A DNA stretch of 64,000 bases from Pseudomonas sp. P8_229 (GTDB lineage Bacteria; Pseudomonadota; Gammaproteobacteria; Pseudomonadales; Pseudomonadaceae), in assembly GCF_034008635.1 (NCBI RefSeq), contig NZ_CP125378.1:4898501-4962500 (forward strand), read 5' to 3'. This document shows positions 1-8,444 of this stretch, piece after piece. The first letter of the stretch is position 1, and every line of letters begins with the position of its first letter. The notes beneath the pieces were generated by a model that was given only the letters and a program-made list of their open reading frames with translations, was not told where the DNA came from and searched no databases. The translations under genes and the position numbers were made by a program.

Positions 1-1495
1 CGTTGCGGATCAGCGGCATCATCGTCTGCGCGCGGGCATTCGCCAGGCCTTTGCGCGAGCGGGTGAGGGCGTGATGCACGGCGGTGTCGGCGAGGATCCA
101 GATCAGCCAGGAGAAAATCAGCGTGCCGATCAGGCTGAACAGTTTGACGCTGACGTCATGCCCTTCGCCCTCGGCGAAACCGATCAGCGATTTGCCCCAT
201 ACGCGCAGGCCGAGTTCGATGAAGGTCAGCCACACCAGCAGGTGGGCGAGGGTGTAGAAGAAGCTTTTCAGGCGCTCCGAGTACAATGCATGGCGCTTCG
301 GCCCGCGCTGTGGTTTGAGCGAATGACGGCGCACGAGGCCATTGATCACCATGCACATCACCAGCAGCACCGTGCAGATCAGCGACTGGCGCAGGGCGGT
401 GCTGGTGTCTCCGGCGGAGACGAAGGTGGCGAACAGCGAGATCCCGACCAGTACCAGCGCGGGCATGTACCAGAAGGTGCCAAGGATATCGATGGTGTCG
501 CTGAGGGCGCGGCGGGTCAGGCGGCGGGACAGGGGCTGGTTGCGGATCAGGTGCGCGATCGGCCGGCGGAAACGCAGGATGAACAGGCCGGTGAACAGCG
601 CCGCGAGGACATTGGTGATGGTCGCGGTGGTGTGCGCCAGGTGCACGCCGAGGCTTTCCACCAGGCGCGGATCGTTCAGCGCTTCACCAAACGCGGCGAA
701 GCTGCCGATCAGCCAGAGTGGGCGGAAGGCCTGATGGCGCAGGATGTACAGCGCCCGGTGCCGGTGCGGGCCGTCGAGCAGCGAGAACGCGATCACGCAG
801 ATCGCCGAGAAACAGGTGCCTACCACCAGCGCATAAGCCAGCACCATCGCCAGGCTCTTGCCCAATGACGATGGCAACGCGTAGCTCATGTAGACGGTGA
901 TGACCAGCGCGATCAGCCACGGCCCGAGCTTGCGCAGGGCGAAGCGCAGCATGTCGAGAGCCTTGGGGTGCTGGGGTAGCTCTTCGGTCAGGCCGAAGCG
1001 CATGCGTACCCGGTGCCCGAGCCAGATCAGCGCGGCGGCCAGCAGGCTCCAGACCATCAGGATCACGGCAAAGCCGAAGATGATCGGCAGCCATTCACTG
1101 GCCGGCAGCATCAGGTTGTCGAGCTCACCCCGGGCCTGATCGAATTCGTTGGACCAGCGGGTGAGCGGGCTGTCGGCGCCGGAGAACTGTTTCTCGAAAT
1201 TGGCCAGCGTGCCGCCGATCAGTCCCAGGACGCCTTCTTCGGGTGAGGCCTGGGCTTTTTTCGTGGCGTCGCGCAGCTTTTTCAGATCGCTCAGCAACTG
1301 CGCTCGTTGCTTGTCGTTTTCCAGCGACTTGATGACTTCATCCAGCGACTGGCCCAGTGGTTCCTGCGCCTCGGGTTGCGCCTTGGTGTTGTTGAGCAGC
1401 CCCGGCAAGCCGACCGCGTGGGCAGGGGCCAGCGGCAGCAGCGTCATCAGGCAGACAAGGAACAGGCAGGGCAGAGCAAACAGACGAGCGAACAC
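1..1495 (-). CDS. MscS-family mechanosensitive channel, YbiO-like (3' end cut by window)
   Basis: Read on the minus strand from a GTG at 1495 and open to the window edge, so at least 498 residues with the C-terminus missing. The protein opens with a signal-peptide-like stretch ending about LPLAPAHA. A charged, partly coiled segment follows (residues about 45-110), then a long series of hydrophobic helices. This large periplasmic/membrane N-terminal extension is typical of the YbiO/MscK-like branch of MscS channels, which release solutes on hypo-osmotic shock through an inner-membrane pore. The pore helix and beta domain would lie in the missing part, so assignment rests on the N-terminal architecture and residues such as RRALSDTIDILGTFWY. 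An in-frame stop lies just upstream of the GTG. It is followed on the same strand by a small membrane protein gene. Confidence 0.75.
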   Translation of the reverse strand, partial: MFARLFALPCLFLVCLMTLLPLAPAHAVGLPGLLNNTKAQPEAQEPLGQSLDEVIKSLENDKQRAQLLSDLKKLRDATKKAQASPEEGVLGLIGGTLANFEKQFSGADSPLTRWSNEFDQARGELDNLMLPASEWLPIIFGFAVILMVWSLLAAALIWLGHRVRMRFGLTEELPQHPKALDMLRFALRKLGPWLIALVITVYMSYALPSSLGKSLAMVLAYALVVGTCFSAICVIAFSLLDGPHRHRALYILRHQAFRPLWLIGSFAAFGEALNDPRLVESLGVHLAHTTATITNVLAALFTGLFILRFRRPIAHLIRNQPLSRRLTRRALSDTIDILGTFWYMPALVLVGISLFATFVSAGDTSTALRQSLICTVLLVMCMVINGLVRRHSLKPQRGPKRHALYSERLKSFFYTLAHLLVWLTFIELGLRVWGKSLIGFAEGEGHDVSVKLFSLIGTLIFSWLIWILADTAVHHALTRSRKGLANARAQTMMPLIRN

Positions 1496-1572
1496 TAGGC
1501 GGTCAACCTCGCAAAGGGGCGAATTGAGCGAGTGTACGAGCCAGCCAGAATCAATGCGAGCCGGGCGCTGAT

Positions 1573-1749
1573 TTATTCGTTGAGTTTGGCGAGGATCTTG
1601 TAGACCACGGTCGCCAGGATCATCAGCATGCCGATCCACATGGCGAAGACACCGGCGTTTTTGTCGCGGAAGTTGAAACCGATGGCCAGCAGGATCATCC
1701 CGCTCAGGATCGGGACGAGCATGGCGTGGAACGAAGACATCGAGATCAT
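1573..1749 (-). CDS. Small two-helix membrane protein (58 aa), unknown function
   Basis: Short minus-strand gene starting ATG ATC TCG ATG TCT and ending in TAA. The product has two hydrophobic segments (about residues 8-25, MLVPILSGMILLAIGF, and 35-52, MWIGMLMILATVVYKI) separated by a short polar turn with FRDKN, and ends KLNE. It therefore looks like a helical-hairpin inner-membrane protein. It sits between apeB and the channel gene, all on the same strand, and the composition is typical of the host. The second ATG, three codons in, is an alternative start. No family is recognised. Confidence 0.55.
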   Translation of the reverse strand: MISMSSFHAMLVPILSGMILLAIGFNFRDKNAGVFAMWIGMLMILATVVYKILAKLNE

Positions 1750-1866
1750 GGAGACTGCCTTGTCGAAGGGAATGATTTAAGTCTAGGTCGGTTTCTGCAG
1801 CAGGGGGTGATGTGTATCAGGAATGATTCGGTTCTACGATGAATCATTGTCATCTGAACGACCGCT

Positions 1867-2017
1867 TTCGCGAGCAAGCCCGCTCCCACAGTTTGAAATG
1901 CATTCCAATGTCTGAACAAGCCTGCTCCCACAGTTTGAAATGCATTCCTATGTGTGAGCAAGCCAGCTCCCACAGGTTGAAATGCATTCCCATGTGGGAG
2001 CGAGCCTGCTCGCGAAG
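1867..2017. repeat. REP array with three 42-bp tandem units
   Basis: Outer REP halves face each other (1867-1890 and 1994-2017). Between them lie three near-identical 42-bp units (1891-1932, 1933-1974, 1975-2016). Each unit holds TTGAAATGCATTCC plus a progressively degenerate REP half (AAGCCTGCTCCCACA, AAGCCAGCTCCCACA, then an intact copy). Non-coding; lies just downstream of apeB. Confidence 0.85.
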
Positions 2018-2020
2018 CTT

Positions 2021-3310
2021 TTAAGGCAGCTCGCGCGAGGCGTAGAACGCGCTCAGCACTTTGACCAGGTGTGCCAGGTCGTGGCTGCCGCACAGTTCGC
2101 GGATCGAGTGCATGGCGAAGGTCGGCAGGCCGATGTCGACGGTGCGCACGCCCAGATGGCTGGCGGTGATCGGGCCGATGGTCGAGCCGCAACCCATGTC
2201 ACTGCGCACCACGAAGCTCTGCACCGGCACCTCTTCGGCCATGCACAGGTGGCGGAAGAACCCGGCGGTTTCGCTGTTGGTGGCGTAGCGCTGGTTGCTG
2301 TTGACCTTGATCACCGGACCGGCGTTGAGTTTCGGGCCGTGGTTGGCGTCGTGCTTCTCGGCATAGTTGGGGTGTACGCCGTGGGCGTTGTCGGCCGAGA
2401 CCAGCAGCGACTTCTGGATGGTCCGGACGAACTCGTCACCTTCGGGCAGCAGGCGCCGCAGGGTCTGTTCGAGCATCGGGCCGTCGGCACCGCAGGCCGA
2501 GCAGGAACCGACTTCTTCGTGGTCGTTGCACACCAGCACGCAGGTTTCTTCGGTGTCGGCGGTGAGCAGGGCCTGCAGGCCGGCGTAGCAGGACAACAGG
2601 TTGTCCAGGCGCGCACCGGCAATGAAGTCGCCGTGCAGGCCGATGATCGCCGCGCTTTGGGTGTCGTAGAAGCTCAGCTCGTAATCCAGTACCACGTCGG
2701 CGTTCAGACCGTGCTCGCGGGCCAGTTGATCAGTCAGTACGGCGCGGAAATCGACGCGCTCGTCACCGGCGAACTGCGCGAGGATCGGCGGTAGCTCGGT
2801 CTGCGCATTGATCGCCCAGCCCTGGTTGGCTTCACGGTTGAGGTGAATCGCCAGGTTGGGAATGATCGCGATCGGTGCCTTGAAGTCGATCAACTGGCTT
2901 TCGACCTTGCCGTCGCGGCGGAAGGTGACGCGGCCGGCCAGCGACAGGTCGCGGTCGAACCACGGCGCCAGCAGCGCGCCGCCGTAGACTTCAACGCCCA
3001 GTTGCCAGAAGCCCTGGCGTTGCAGTTCTGGTTGCGGCTTGACCCGCAGGCACGGGCTGTCGGTGTGGGCACCGACCAGACGGATACCGTCGTGCAGCGG
3101 CGAGTTGCGGCCCATTTTGATCGCGACAATCGAGGAGTCGTTGCGGGTGACGTAGTAGCGGCCATTGGCCTCGGTGTTCCACGGCTCGCGCTCGTCGAGG
3201 CGCACGTAACCGGCGGCCTCCAGACGCTGAACGAGGCTGGCGGTGGCGTGGAACGGGGTAGGGGAGGCCTTGAGGAAGTCGATCAGGCCTTGGTTCAACT
3301 CTTCGCGCAT
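2021..3310 (-). CDS. apeB: M18 family aminopeptidase
   Basis: 429-residue cytosolic metallo-aminopeptidase of the M18 (aspartyl aminopeptidase) family, close to the usual family length of about 430. Two zinc ions are expected to be held by the conserved His/Asp/Glu residues. Visible motifs are [12 protein letters not shown] near the N-terminus, [16 protein letters not shown] in the middle (HEEVGS is the family hallmark), [12 protein letters not shown], and [10 protein letters not shown]...HSIRE near the C-terminus. The start MREELNQGL agrees with Pseudomonas orthologues. It removes N-terminal, often acidic, residues from peptides. In other pseudomonads it lies downstream of the min-rluA block, as here. 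Confidence 0.93.
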   Translation of the reverse strand: MREELNQGLIDFLKASPTPFHATASLVQRLEAAGYVRLDEREPWNTEANGRYYVTRNDSSIVAIKMGRNSPLHDGIRLVGAHTDSPCLRVKPQPELQRQGFWQLGVEVYGGALLAPWFDRDLSLAGRVTFRRDGKVESQLIDFKAPIAIIPNLAIHLNREANQGWAINAQTELPPILAQFAGDERVDFRAVLTDQLAREHGLNADVVLDYELSFYDTQSAAIIGLHGDFIAGARLDNLLSCYAGLQALLTADTEETCVLVCNDHEEVGSCSACGADGPMLEQTLRRLLPEGDEFVRTIQKSLLVSADNAHGVHPNYAEKHDANHGPKLNAGPVIKVNSNQRYATNSETAGFFRHLCMAEEVPVQSFVVRSDMGCGSTIGPITASHLGVRTVDIGLPTFAMHSIRELCGSHDLAHLVKVLSAFYASRELP

Positions 3311-3403
3311 AAGAAGCTCCAGACAGCAATGGGCGGGAGTTTAACGCATCGGCTCAAGGCTTGGGGCATGACAATGCGGATGTTGGTTGCGAACGCAAAA
3401 CCT

Positions 3404-3491
3404 GTGGGAGCGGGCTTGCTCGCGAAGACGATGTATCAGCCAATGGCGCTGTGACTGACACGACGCCTTCGCGAGCAAGCCCGCTTCCACA
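3404..3491. repeat. REPIN (inverted REP pair)
   Basis: Two REP halves with the GAGCGGGCTTGCTCGCGAA-type core in inverted orientation, about 40 bp apart, in the apeB upstream gap. Confidence 0.85.
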
Positions 3492-3505
3492 GTGTTCCCC
3501 ATGGA

Positions 3506-4606
3506 TCAACGAGCAGCGGTCACACGCTTTTTCAGGTAGTTCATGATGACCTTTTCGTCTTCCGGTTTATTCGGGCGCGGCAGCTGTTGCGGCCAGGGGT
3601 TCTGGCTCAGCAGTTTCTTCTGACGGCTTTCGTCCCAGCGCAGAATCTCCCGCGAGGCACACTCCCACCATTCGTGTCGGCAGGCGCTGTAATACGGGTT
3701 CTCGGGCGCAGCGCTGCCGTACAGCAGATCGCGACCGACCTTGCGCAACGCGCCGCTCTGATGGCGCAGCTTCCATTTGATTTTCAGGCGCTGAAAAGCC
3801 GATGGAAACGGTTTGACTCGTGGCACGTCGGTGCACAGGTCCACCAGGCGCTGACTGAACTGCTCGCCGTGCTGGGAGAAGAAGTACGTCTGCATCGCGT
3901 GGAAGAAACGTTTTTCGGCAAAATAGTGATAGACGTGTTTGCGCGCCTCCACCACCTGACGTCCGCGCATGGCGTACGACAGGGCAATCTGCTCGATGGT
4001 ATGGATTTCGAAGCCGCCGAGTGTCCACTCATCGATCAGGCGGATCGACTCTTCGAACAGCGCCGAATCACGTTCGGTCACGCCGCACAAGCCGCTGTTA
4101 TAGAGCTTGAAGCCGTGGTCCGGGGTCACGCCGTGGCTGCGCAGGTCGCGCCCCAGTTTTTGATAGTCGGCGCGCAGGTGTACGTCTTTCCAGTCGTACT
4201 CGAAACGATCCATCACCGAGCAGCTCGGCTCGATGAACTTGAACAGCTGGCTCGGGTGGCGGGTGAACAGGGTGTCGGTGTCGACGAACAGGGTCTTTTG
4301 CGCCCACTGCATGCCGGCCGCAATGGCGCAGGCCTTGCGTCGGTGATGATAACCGTGGGTGCCTTGCCAGCGGGTTTGGGTCGCCTCGTCCAGCAACACC
4401 GTGTCGACCGGCCAGCCGGCGTAATCCTCAGGGCGGTCGGTGAGAATACGGATGGCCGGACGCTCGCTGTTTTTGGCTTGGGACAGCGCGGTCAGGATGC
4501 TGAACTTGGCTTCGCGCCGGTACACATCCTGATTGCCGTAAATCAGGTAAAGCAACTGGTGACGAACTTTCTTGAGGGGTGTTGCCAGGGAATCAATACA
4601 ACTCAT
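3506..4606 (-). CDS. Glycosyltransferase-like protein with DxD motif, unknown substrate
   Basis: 366-residue soluble protein. An N-terminal region (residues 15-75) reads like a nucleotide-sugar binding fold (LLYLIYGNQDVYRREAKFSI...AIRILTDRP). An aspartate cluster, LFVDTDTLF, follows at residues 106-114. That is the DxD metal/nucleotide-sugar signature of GT-A glycosyltransferases and sits in the usual GT8-like position. The C-terminal third is rich in Trp, Arg and Lys and looks like a separate domain. No signal peptide or membrane segment is visible. It is followed by no same-strand partner within the REPIN-containing gap, so it is probably monocistronic. The fold call is inference; donor and acceptor cannot be read from sequence. 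Confidence 0.6.
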   Translation of the reverse strand: MSCIDSLATPLKKVRHQLLYLIYGNQDVYRREAKFSILTALSQAKNSERPAIRILTDRPEDYAGWPVDTVLLDEATQTRWQGTHGYHHRRKACAIAAGMQWAQKTLFVDTDTLFTRHPSQLFKFIEPSCSVMDRFEYDWKDVHLRADYQKLGRDLRSHGVTPDHGFKLYNSGLCGVTERDSALFEESIRLIDEWTLGGFEIHTIEQIALSYAMRGRQVVEARKHVYHYFAEKRFFHAMQTYFFSQHGEQFSQRLVDLCTDVPRVKPFPSAFQRLKIKWKLRHQSGALRKVGRDLLYGSAAPENPYYSACRHEWWECASREILRWDESRQKKLLSQNPWPQQLPRPNKPEDEKVIMNYLKKRVTAAR

Positions 4607-4655
4607 CCGAAACTGAATCCTTGTCTTAACTACAGCGTTGCCATTCAGGCGGCGC

Positions 4656-5291
4656 TTAAAACGGTGCCGGGCATTCGAAACGCAAGCGCTCGCCGGTTTG
4701 CGGGTGGGTGAAGCTCAGCATGCTCGCGTGCAGACACAGGCGCGGCCAGGCCGCCAGGGCCTGTTCGTGGGCGTAGAGCCCGTCGCCCAGCAGCGGGTGG
4801 CCGATGGACAACATGTGCACGCGTAACTGGTGCGAACGGCCGGTGATTGGCGTCAGTTCGACGCGGCACCAGTCGCCGCAACGTTCCAGTACGCGCCAGA
4901 AGGTCAGCGCGTGTTTGCCGAATTCGTGGTCGACGACATGGCGTGGTTTGGTCGGCGGGTCGTAACGCAGCGGCAAGTCGATGCTGCCGCTGTCCAGTTC
5001 CGGCTGACCCCAGGCCAAAGCGGTGTAGGCCTTTTCGGTTTCGCGGTCGTGAAACTGCCGCGACAGTTCGCGGTGAGTGTCGGCGTCACGCGCAAGCAAA
5101 ATGATGCCGGAGGTTTCCCAGTCCAGGCGATGGACGATGCGCGCTTCCGGGTAGCCGTTTTCCTGCAGGCGGGTGATCAGGCAATCCTTGTTGTCGTCGG
5201 CGCGACCGGGCACCGAAAGCAGCAGCGTCGGTTTGTCGACCACCAGTACGGCGGCGTCCTGATGAATGATGCGGATGTTGGACAGCGGCAT
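4656..5291 (-). CDS. rluA: Dual-specificity rRNA/tRNA pseudouridine synthase RluA
   Basis: 211-residue RluA-family synthase. The catalytic motif HRLDWETSG lies at residues 54-62, with Asp57 as nucleophile. Further conserved elements are KAYTAL, PITGRSHQLRVHM and GHPLLGDGLY. There is no N-terminal S4 domain, which separates RluA from RluC/RluD. E. coli RluA modifies U746 of 23S rRNA and U32 of some tRNAs. The ATG at 5291 gives the expected N-terminus (MPLSNIRIIHQDAAVLVVDKP). It lies directly downstream of minE, a conserved Pseudomonas arrangement, with a 21-bp inverted repeat in between. Confidence 0.9.
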   Translation of the reverse strand: MPLSNIRIIHQDAAVLVVDKPTLLLSVPGRADDNKDCLITRLQENGYPEARIVHRLDWETSGIILLARDADTHRELSRQFHDRETEKAYTALAWGQPELDSGSIDLPLRYDPPTKPRHVVDHEFGKHALTFWRVLERCGDWCRVELTPITGRSHQLRVHMLSIGHPLLGDGLYAHEQALAAWPRLCLHASMLSFTHPQTGERLRFECPAPF

Positions 5292-5316
5292 TAAAACAGC
5301 CTCGTAACAAATGCCA

Positions 5317-5364
5317 ACGGCGGCTCAGGGCCATTCCGCAATGGGAATGGCCCTGAGCCGCCGT
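5317..5364. terminator. Perfect 21-bp inverted repeat between minE and rluA
   Basis: Arms 5317-5337 and 5344-5364 are exact reverse complements, starting ACGGCGGCTCAGGG, with a 6-nt loop. It looks like a strong transcriptional hairpin ending the min operon, but there is no clear U-tract on the minus strand. It could instead be an mRNA-stabilising hairpin. Confidence 0.5.
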
Positions 5365-5382
5365 CGTTCCTGCCGGATCGAC

Positions 5383-5637
5383 TCAGCGATCTGGCAGGGT
5401 GATGTTGAGTTCCAGAATCGAGCAACTGCCCTGGCTTTCCAGTGCAACGTGTACGTCGTCGTTGCCGATGTTGACGTACTTGCGGATCACGTCGACCAGT
5501 TCCTTCTGCAAGGCTGGCAAGTAATCCGGCGTGCTGCGCTGGCCGCGCTCATGCGCCACGATGATCTGTAGACGCTCTTTCGCTACCGAGGCGGTACTTG
5601 GCTTTTTGTTGGCACGAAAGAAGTCAAAAAGGTTCAT
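5383..5637 (-). CDS. minE: Cell division topological specificity factor MinE
   Basis: 84 residues, the normal length. It starts [21 protein letters not shown]; the N-terminal amphipathic LFDFF segment binds membrane, and the [12 protein letters not shown] stretch is the anti-MinCD helix. The C-terminal half is the dimerising topological-specificity domain. MinE stimulates MinD ATPase, drives pole-to-pole oscillation and keeps MinCD away from midcell. Its ATG overlaps the minD stop codon by one base (TAATG), so translational coupling is likely. Confidence 0.96.
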   Translation of the reverse strand: MNLFDFFRANKKPSTASVAKERLQIIVAHERGQRSTPDYLPALQKELVDVIRKYVNIGNDDVHVALESQGSCSILELNITLPDR

Positions 5638-6449
5638 TACCTACCTCCAAACAGGCGCTCGAAGAATCCCTTCTTCGTAACATCGAGGAAACGATGTTCT
5701 TTTTCTTTGCCCAGCAGACGATCAACGGCATCGCTGTAGGCCTGACCGGCATCGCTCTGGTCGTCGAGAATCACCGGGACGCCCGAGTTGGAAGCTTTCA
5801 GGACCGCCTGCGACTCAGGGATGACGCCCAGCAGGGTCACTGCCAGAATTTCTTTCACGTCTTCAACGCCGAGCATTTCGCCATCGCTGACGCGCTGTGG
5901 GTTGTAACGGGTCAGCAGGAGGTGTTCCTTGATCGGATCTTCGCCGTTTTCGGCGCGACGCGATTTGCTGGCCAGCAGGCCCAGCATGCGGTCGGAGTCA
6001 CGTACCGAGGACACTTCCGGGTTGGTCACGATGATCGCTTCGTCGGCGAAGTACATCGCCAGGTGCGCACCTTTTTCGATGCCCGCCGGGGAGTCGCAGA
6101 CCACGAAGTCGAAGTCTTCCTTCAACTGCATCAGGACTTTTTCCACGCCTTCGACGGTCAGCGCGTCTTTGTCGCGGGTCTGGCTGGCGGCCAGTACGTA
6201 GAGGTTTTCCAGGCGCTTGTCTTTGATCAGGGCCTGCTGCAGGTTGGCTTCGCCGTTGACCACGTTGACGAAGTCATACACCACGCGACGCTCGCAACCC
6301 ATGATCAGGTCGAGGTTACGCAGGCCTACGTCGAAGTCGACGATCACTGTTTTGTGGCCGCGCAGAGCGAGGCCGGTACCGATAGCGGCGCTGGTGGTGG
6401 TCTTACCCACACCACCCTTGCCGGATGTAACCACGAGAATCTTGGCCAA
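5637..6449 (-). CDS. minD: Septum site-determining ATPase MinD
   Basis: 270-residue ParA/MinD-type ATPase. The deviant Walker A motif KGGVGKTT spans residues 11-18 with signature Lys11 and catalytic Lys16. [13 protein letters not shown] and [11 protein letters not shown] (Walker B region) follow, and a C-terminal amphipathic membrane-targeting helix [11 protein letters not shown] ends the protein. It cycles on and off the membrane, recruits MinC and is released by MinE. Translation starts at TTG (6449), preceded by AGGGGTGAAACACC; this non-ATG start gives the conserved N-terminus [13 protein letters not shown]. It is overlapped by minE downstream, and minC lies 169 bp upstream. Confidence 0.97.
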   Translation of the reverse strand: MAKILVVTSGKGGVGKTTTSAAIGTGLALRGHKTVIVDFDVGLRNLDLIMGCERRVVYDFVNVVNGEANLQQALIKDKRLENLYVLAASQTRDKDALTVEGVEKVLMQLKEDFDFVVCDSPAGIEKGAHLAMYFADEAIIVTNPEVSSVRDSDRMLGLLASKSRRAENGEDPIKEHLLLTRYNPQRVSDGEMLGVEDVKEILAVTLLGVIPESQAVLKASNSGVPVILDDQSDAGQAYSDAVDRLLGKEKEHRFLDVTKKGFFERLFGGR

Positions 6450-6618
6450 GGTGTTTCACCCCTAAGGAAGAAGGACTTTTTAGCCCCTGAAAAACATCTC
6501 TTGAAAACTACTGCAGTCGGACAGCCTTGGCTGGAATTTGGCTTTTGGCCTTTTTCCTACTTCGTTTGAGCCGTTTTCGCTACGTTTTAGAGATGCTTGG
6601 AAAATGCGGCAGTATCCG

Positions 6619-7356
6619 TTAAAGCCGAATGATGTTCAACACGTCGGCCGACAGGCTGACTTGAACGCCGGAGCCCCACAGCGGATCGCGACGCAAATCT
6701 TCGGAGACCTTGTAATGCCCGGCGATGGAGATCAGTTCAGCGCTCAATTGCTGACAGAAAATCCGTGCCTTGGTGTCACCCTTCACGCCGGCCAGCGCAC
6801 GGCCACGCATCGGGCCGTATACATGGATGTTGCCATCGGCCAGAAGTTCCGCCCCCGGACTGACTGAAGAAACCACGACCAAATCGCCACCCTGGGCATA
6901 TATCTGTTGGCCACCACGTACTGGCGTGGTGATGACGCGGGTCGGTTTGATGGTCGGCTCGGGCGGCTTTTCCGGTTTCTTTTTGACTTCCGGTTCCGGG
7001 GCTTCCAGCGGCCGTTCACGGGCACCGGACGGCGGCAGCACCGGGATGTCGATGGCGATGGCAGCGGCGATGTCTTCGATGCGGCTCGCGCGGATTGCCA
7101 GGGTGCGCAGGCCATGCTGACGGCACACGCGCATCAGCCCGGGCAGGTCGACTGCGCCTTCGCCAGGCGGCAGTTTGTCCAGCGCCAGGACCAACGGTGC
7201 GTTGCTGAAGAAATTCGGCGCCTGGGCGACTTTGGCGGCCAGTTGCCGATCAAGGCTGTCGAGGTCGTTGCGGGACAACTCCAGCACCGTAATGGCCAGC
7301 ATGCTGCCCTTCAACTGGAACACGGGATCTTGGTCTGGCGATTCGTTTTGGCTCAT
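6619..7356 (-). CDS. minC: Septum site-determining protein MinC
   Basis: 245-residue FtsZ-polymerisation inhibitor. The N-terminal domain (residues 1 to about 110, [20 protein letters not shown]) contacts FtsZ. A proline/lysine-rich linker ([16 protein letters not shown]) joins it to the C-terminal beta-helix ([16 protein letters not shown]...[17 protein letters not shown]), which binds MinD. The ATG at 7356 ([13 protein letters not shown]) fits Pseudomonas MinC; an in-frame upstream extension to 7422 is not supported. It lies upstream of minD with a 169-bp gap, so minDE may have a second promoter. Confidence 0.95.
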   Translation of the reverse strand: MSQNESPDQDPVFQLKGSMLAITVLELSRNDLDSLDRQLAAKVAQAPNFFSNAPLVLALDKLPPGEGAVDLPGLMRVCRQHGLRTLAIRASRIEDIAAAIAIDIPVLPPSGARERPLEAPEPEVKKKPEKPPEPTIKPTRVITTPVRGGQQIYAQGGDLVVVSSVSPGAELLADGNIHVYGPMRGRALAGVKGDTKARIFCQQLSAELISIAGHYKVSEDLRRDPLWGSGVQVSLSADVLNIIRL

Positions 7357-7473
7357 ATCGGCATACAACGGCTTGTCACTAAAAGTGCCGAGACTTATAA
7401 CGAGAACGCCCGCGAGCCGCAAGCCGGGTCGAACGATGTAGAATGCGCGGCCACTGTATTTACGGAAGCTTTA

Positions 7474-8409
7474 ATGGATCGCCCGCGTTTTCGAAGAGCC
7501 TATCTTTCTCCCCGCTTCTGGCCGCTCTGGTGCGGTCTGGGGCTGTTGTGGCTGGTCGTGCAGTTACCGTATCCGGTTTTACTGACGATCGGTCGTGTCC
7601 TGGGCGCGTTGATGTATCGCGTGGCCGGCGACCGGCGGCGCATCGCCAAGCGCAATCTTGAGCTGTGCTTCCCGGAAAAATCCGCCGCCGAGCGCAAGCG
7701 CCTGCTCAAGGAAAACTTTGCCTCCACCGGCATCGCCTTCTTTGAAATGGCGATGAGCTGGTGGTGGTCCCGTGAGCGCCTGGCGAAACTGGCGCATGTC
7801 GAAGGGCTGGAACATTTGCAAAAAGCCCAGCGCGAAGGCAAGGGTGTGATTCTCATGGCCGCGCACTTCACCACGCTGGAAATCGGCGCAGCGCTGCTCG
7901 GCCAGCAACACACCATCGACGGCATGTACCGCGAGCACAAGAATGCGTTGTTCGACTTCGTCCAGCGTCGTGGCCGCGAGCGGCACAACCTCGACTCGCT
8001 GGCGGTGGAACGTGACGACGTGCGCGGCATGCTCAAGTTGCTGCGTTCGGGGCGGGCGATCTGGTATGCGCCGGATCAGGACTACGGCGCCAAGCAAAGC
8101 ATCTTCGTGCCGCTGTTCGGCATTCAGGCGGCGACCGTGACCGCGACCACCAAGTTCGCCCGTCTGGGCAAGGCGCTGGTGGTGCCGTTCACTCAGGAGC
8201 GTCTGGCGGACGGCAGCGGTTATCGGTTGGTGATCCATCCGCCGCTGGAAGATTTCCCGGGCGAGACCGAGGAGGCCGACTGCCTGCGCATCAACCAGTG
8301 GGTGGAAAGTGCGCTGCGCGCCTGCCCTGAGCAATACTTGTGGGCGCATCGACGCTTCAAGAGCCGTCCACCGGGCGAGCCGAAGTTGTACGCCAAGCGG
8401 CGTAGTTGA
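7474..8409 (+). CDS. Lipid A biosynthesis lauroyl (late) acyltransferase
   Basis: 311-residue member of the LpxL/LpxM (HtrB) family. It has an N-terminal membrane anchor (FWPLWCGLGLLWLVVQLPYPVLL, residues about 15-37) and the HX4E catalytic signature at His131 and Glu136 (AAHFTTLEIG). YAPDQDYGAKQSIFVPLFG and the C-terminal WAHRRFK are also conserved. It adds a secondary acyl chain to lipid A at the inner membrane. The ATG at 7474 is chosen because the long in-frame extension upstream overlaps minC antisense and is not conserved-looking. It is divergent from minC, with starts 117 bp apart. Confidence 0.9.
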   Translation: MDRPRFRRAYLSPRFWPLWCGLGLLWLVVQLPYPVLLTIGRVLGALMYRVAGDRRRIAKRNLELCFPEKSAAERKRLLKENFASTGIAFFEMAMSWWWSRERLAKLAHVEGLEHLQKAQREGKGVILMAAHFTTLEIGAALLGQQHTIDGMYREHKNALFDFVQRRGRERHNLDSLAVERDDVRGMLKLLRSGRAIWYAPDQDYGAKQSIFVPLFGIQAATVTATTKFARLGKALVVPFTQERLADGSGYRLVIHPPLEDFPGETEEADCLRINQWVESALRACPEQYLWAHRRFKSRPPGEPKLYAKRRS

Positions 8410-8444
8410 TCGACCCATCCCTTTAGGCACCATGGAGCGTTGCG

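Noticed and set aside
71-868. 265-aa plus ORF at the window start
   Set aside because: Antisense to the mechanosensitive channel, whose membrane helices are clear on the minus strand.
1867-2017. Possible CRISPR-like array
   Set aside because: The 42-bp units are REP-derived with near-identical spacers, so not a CRISPR.
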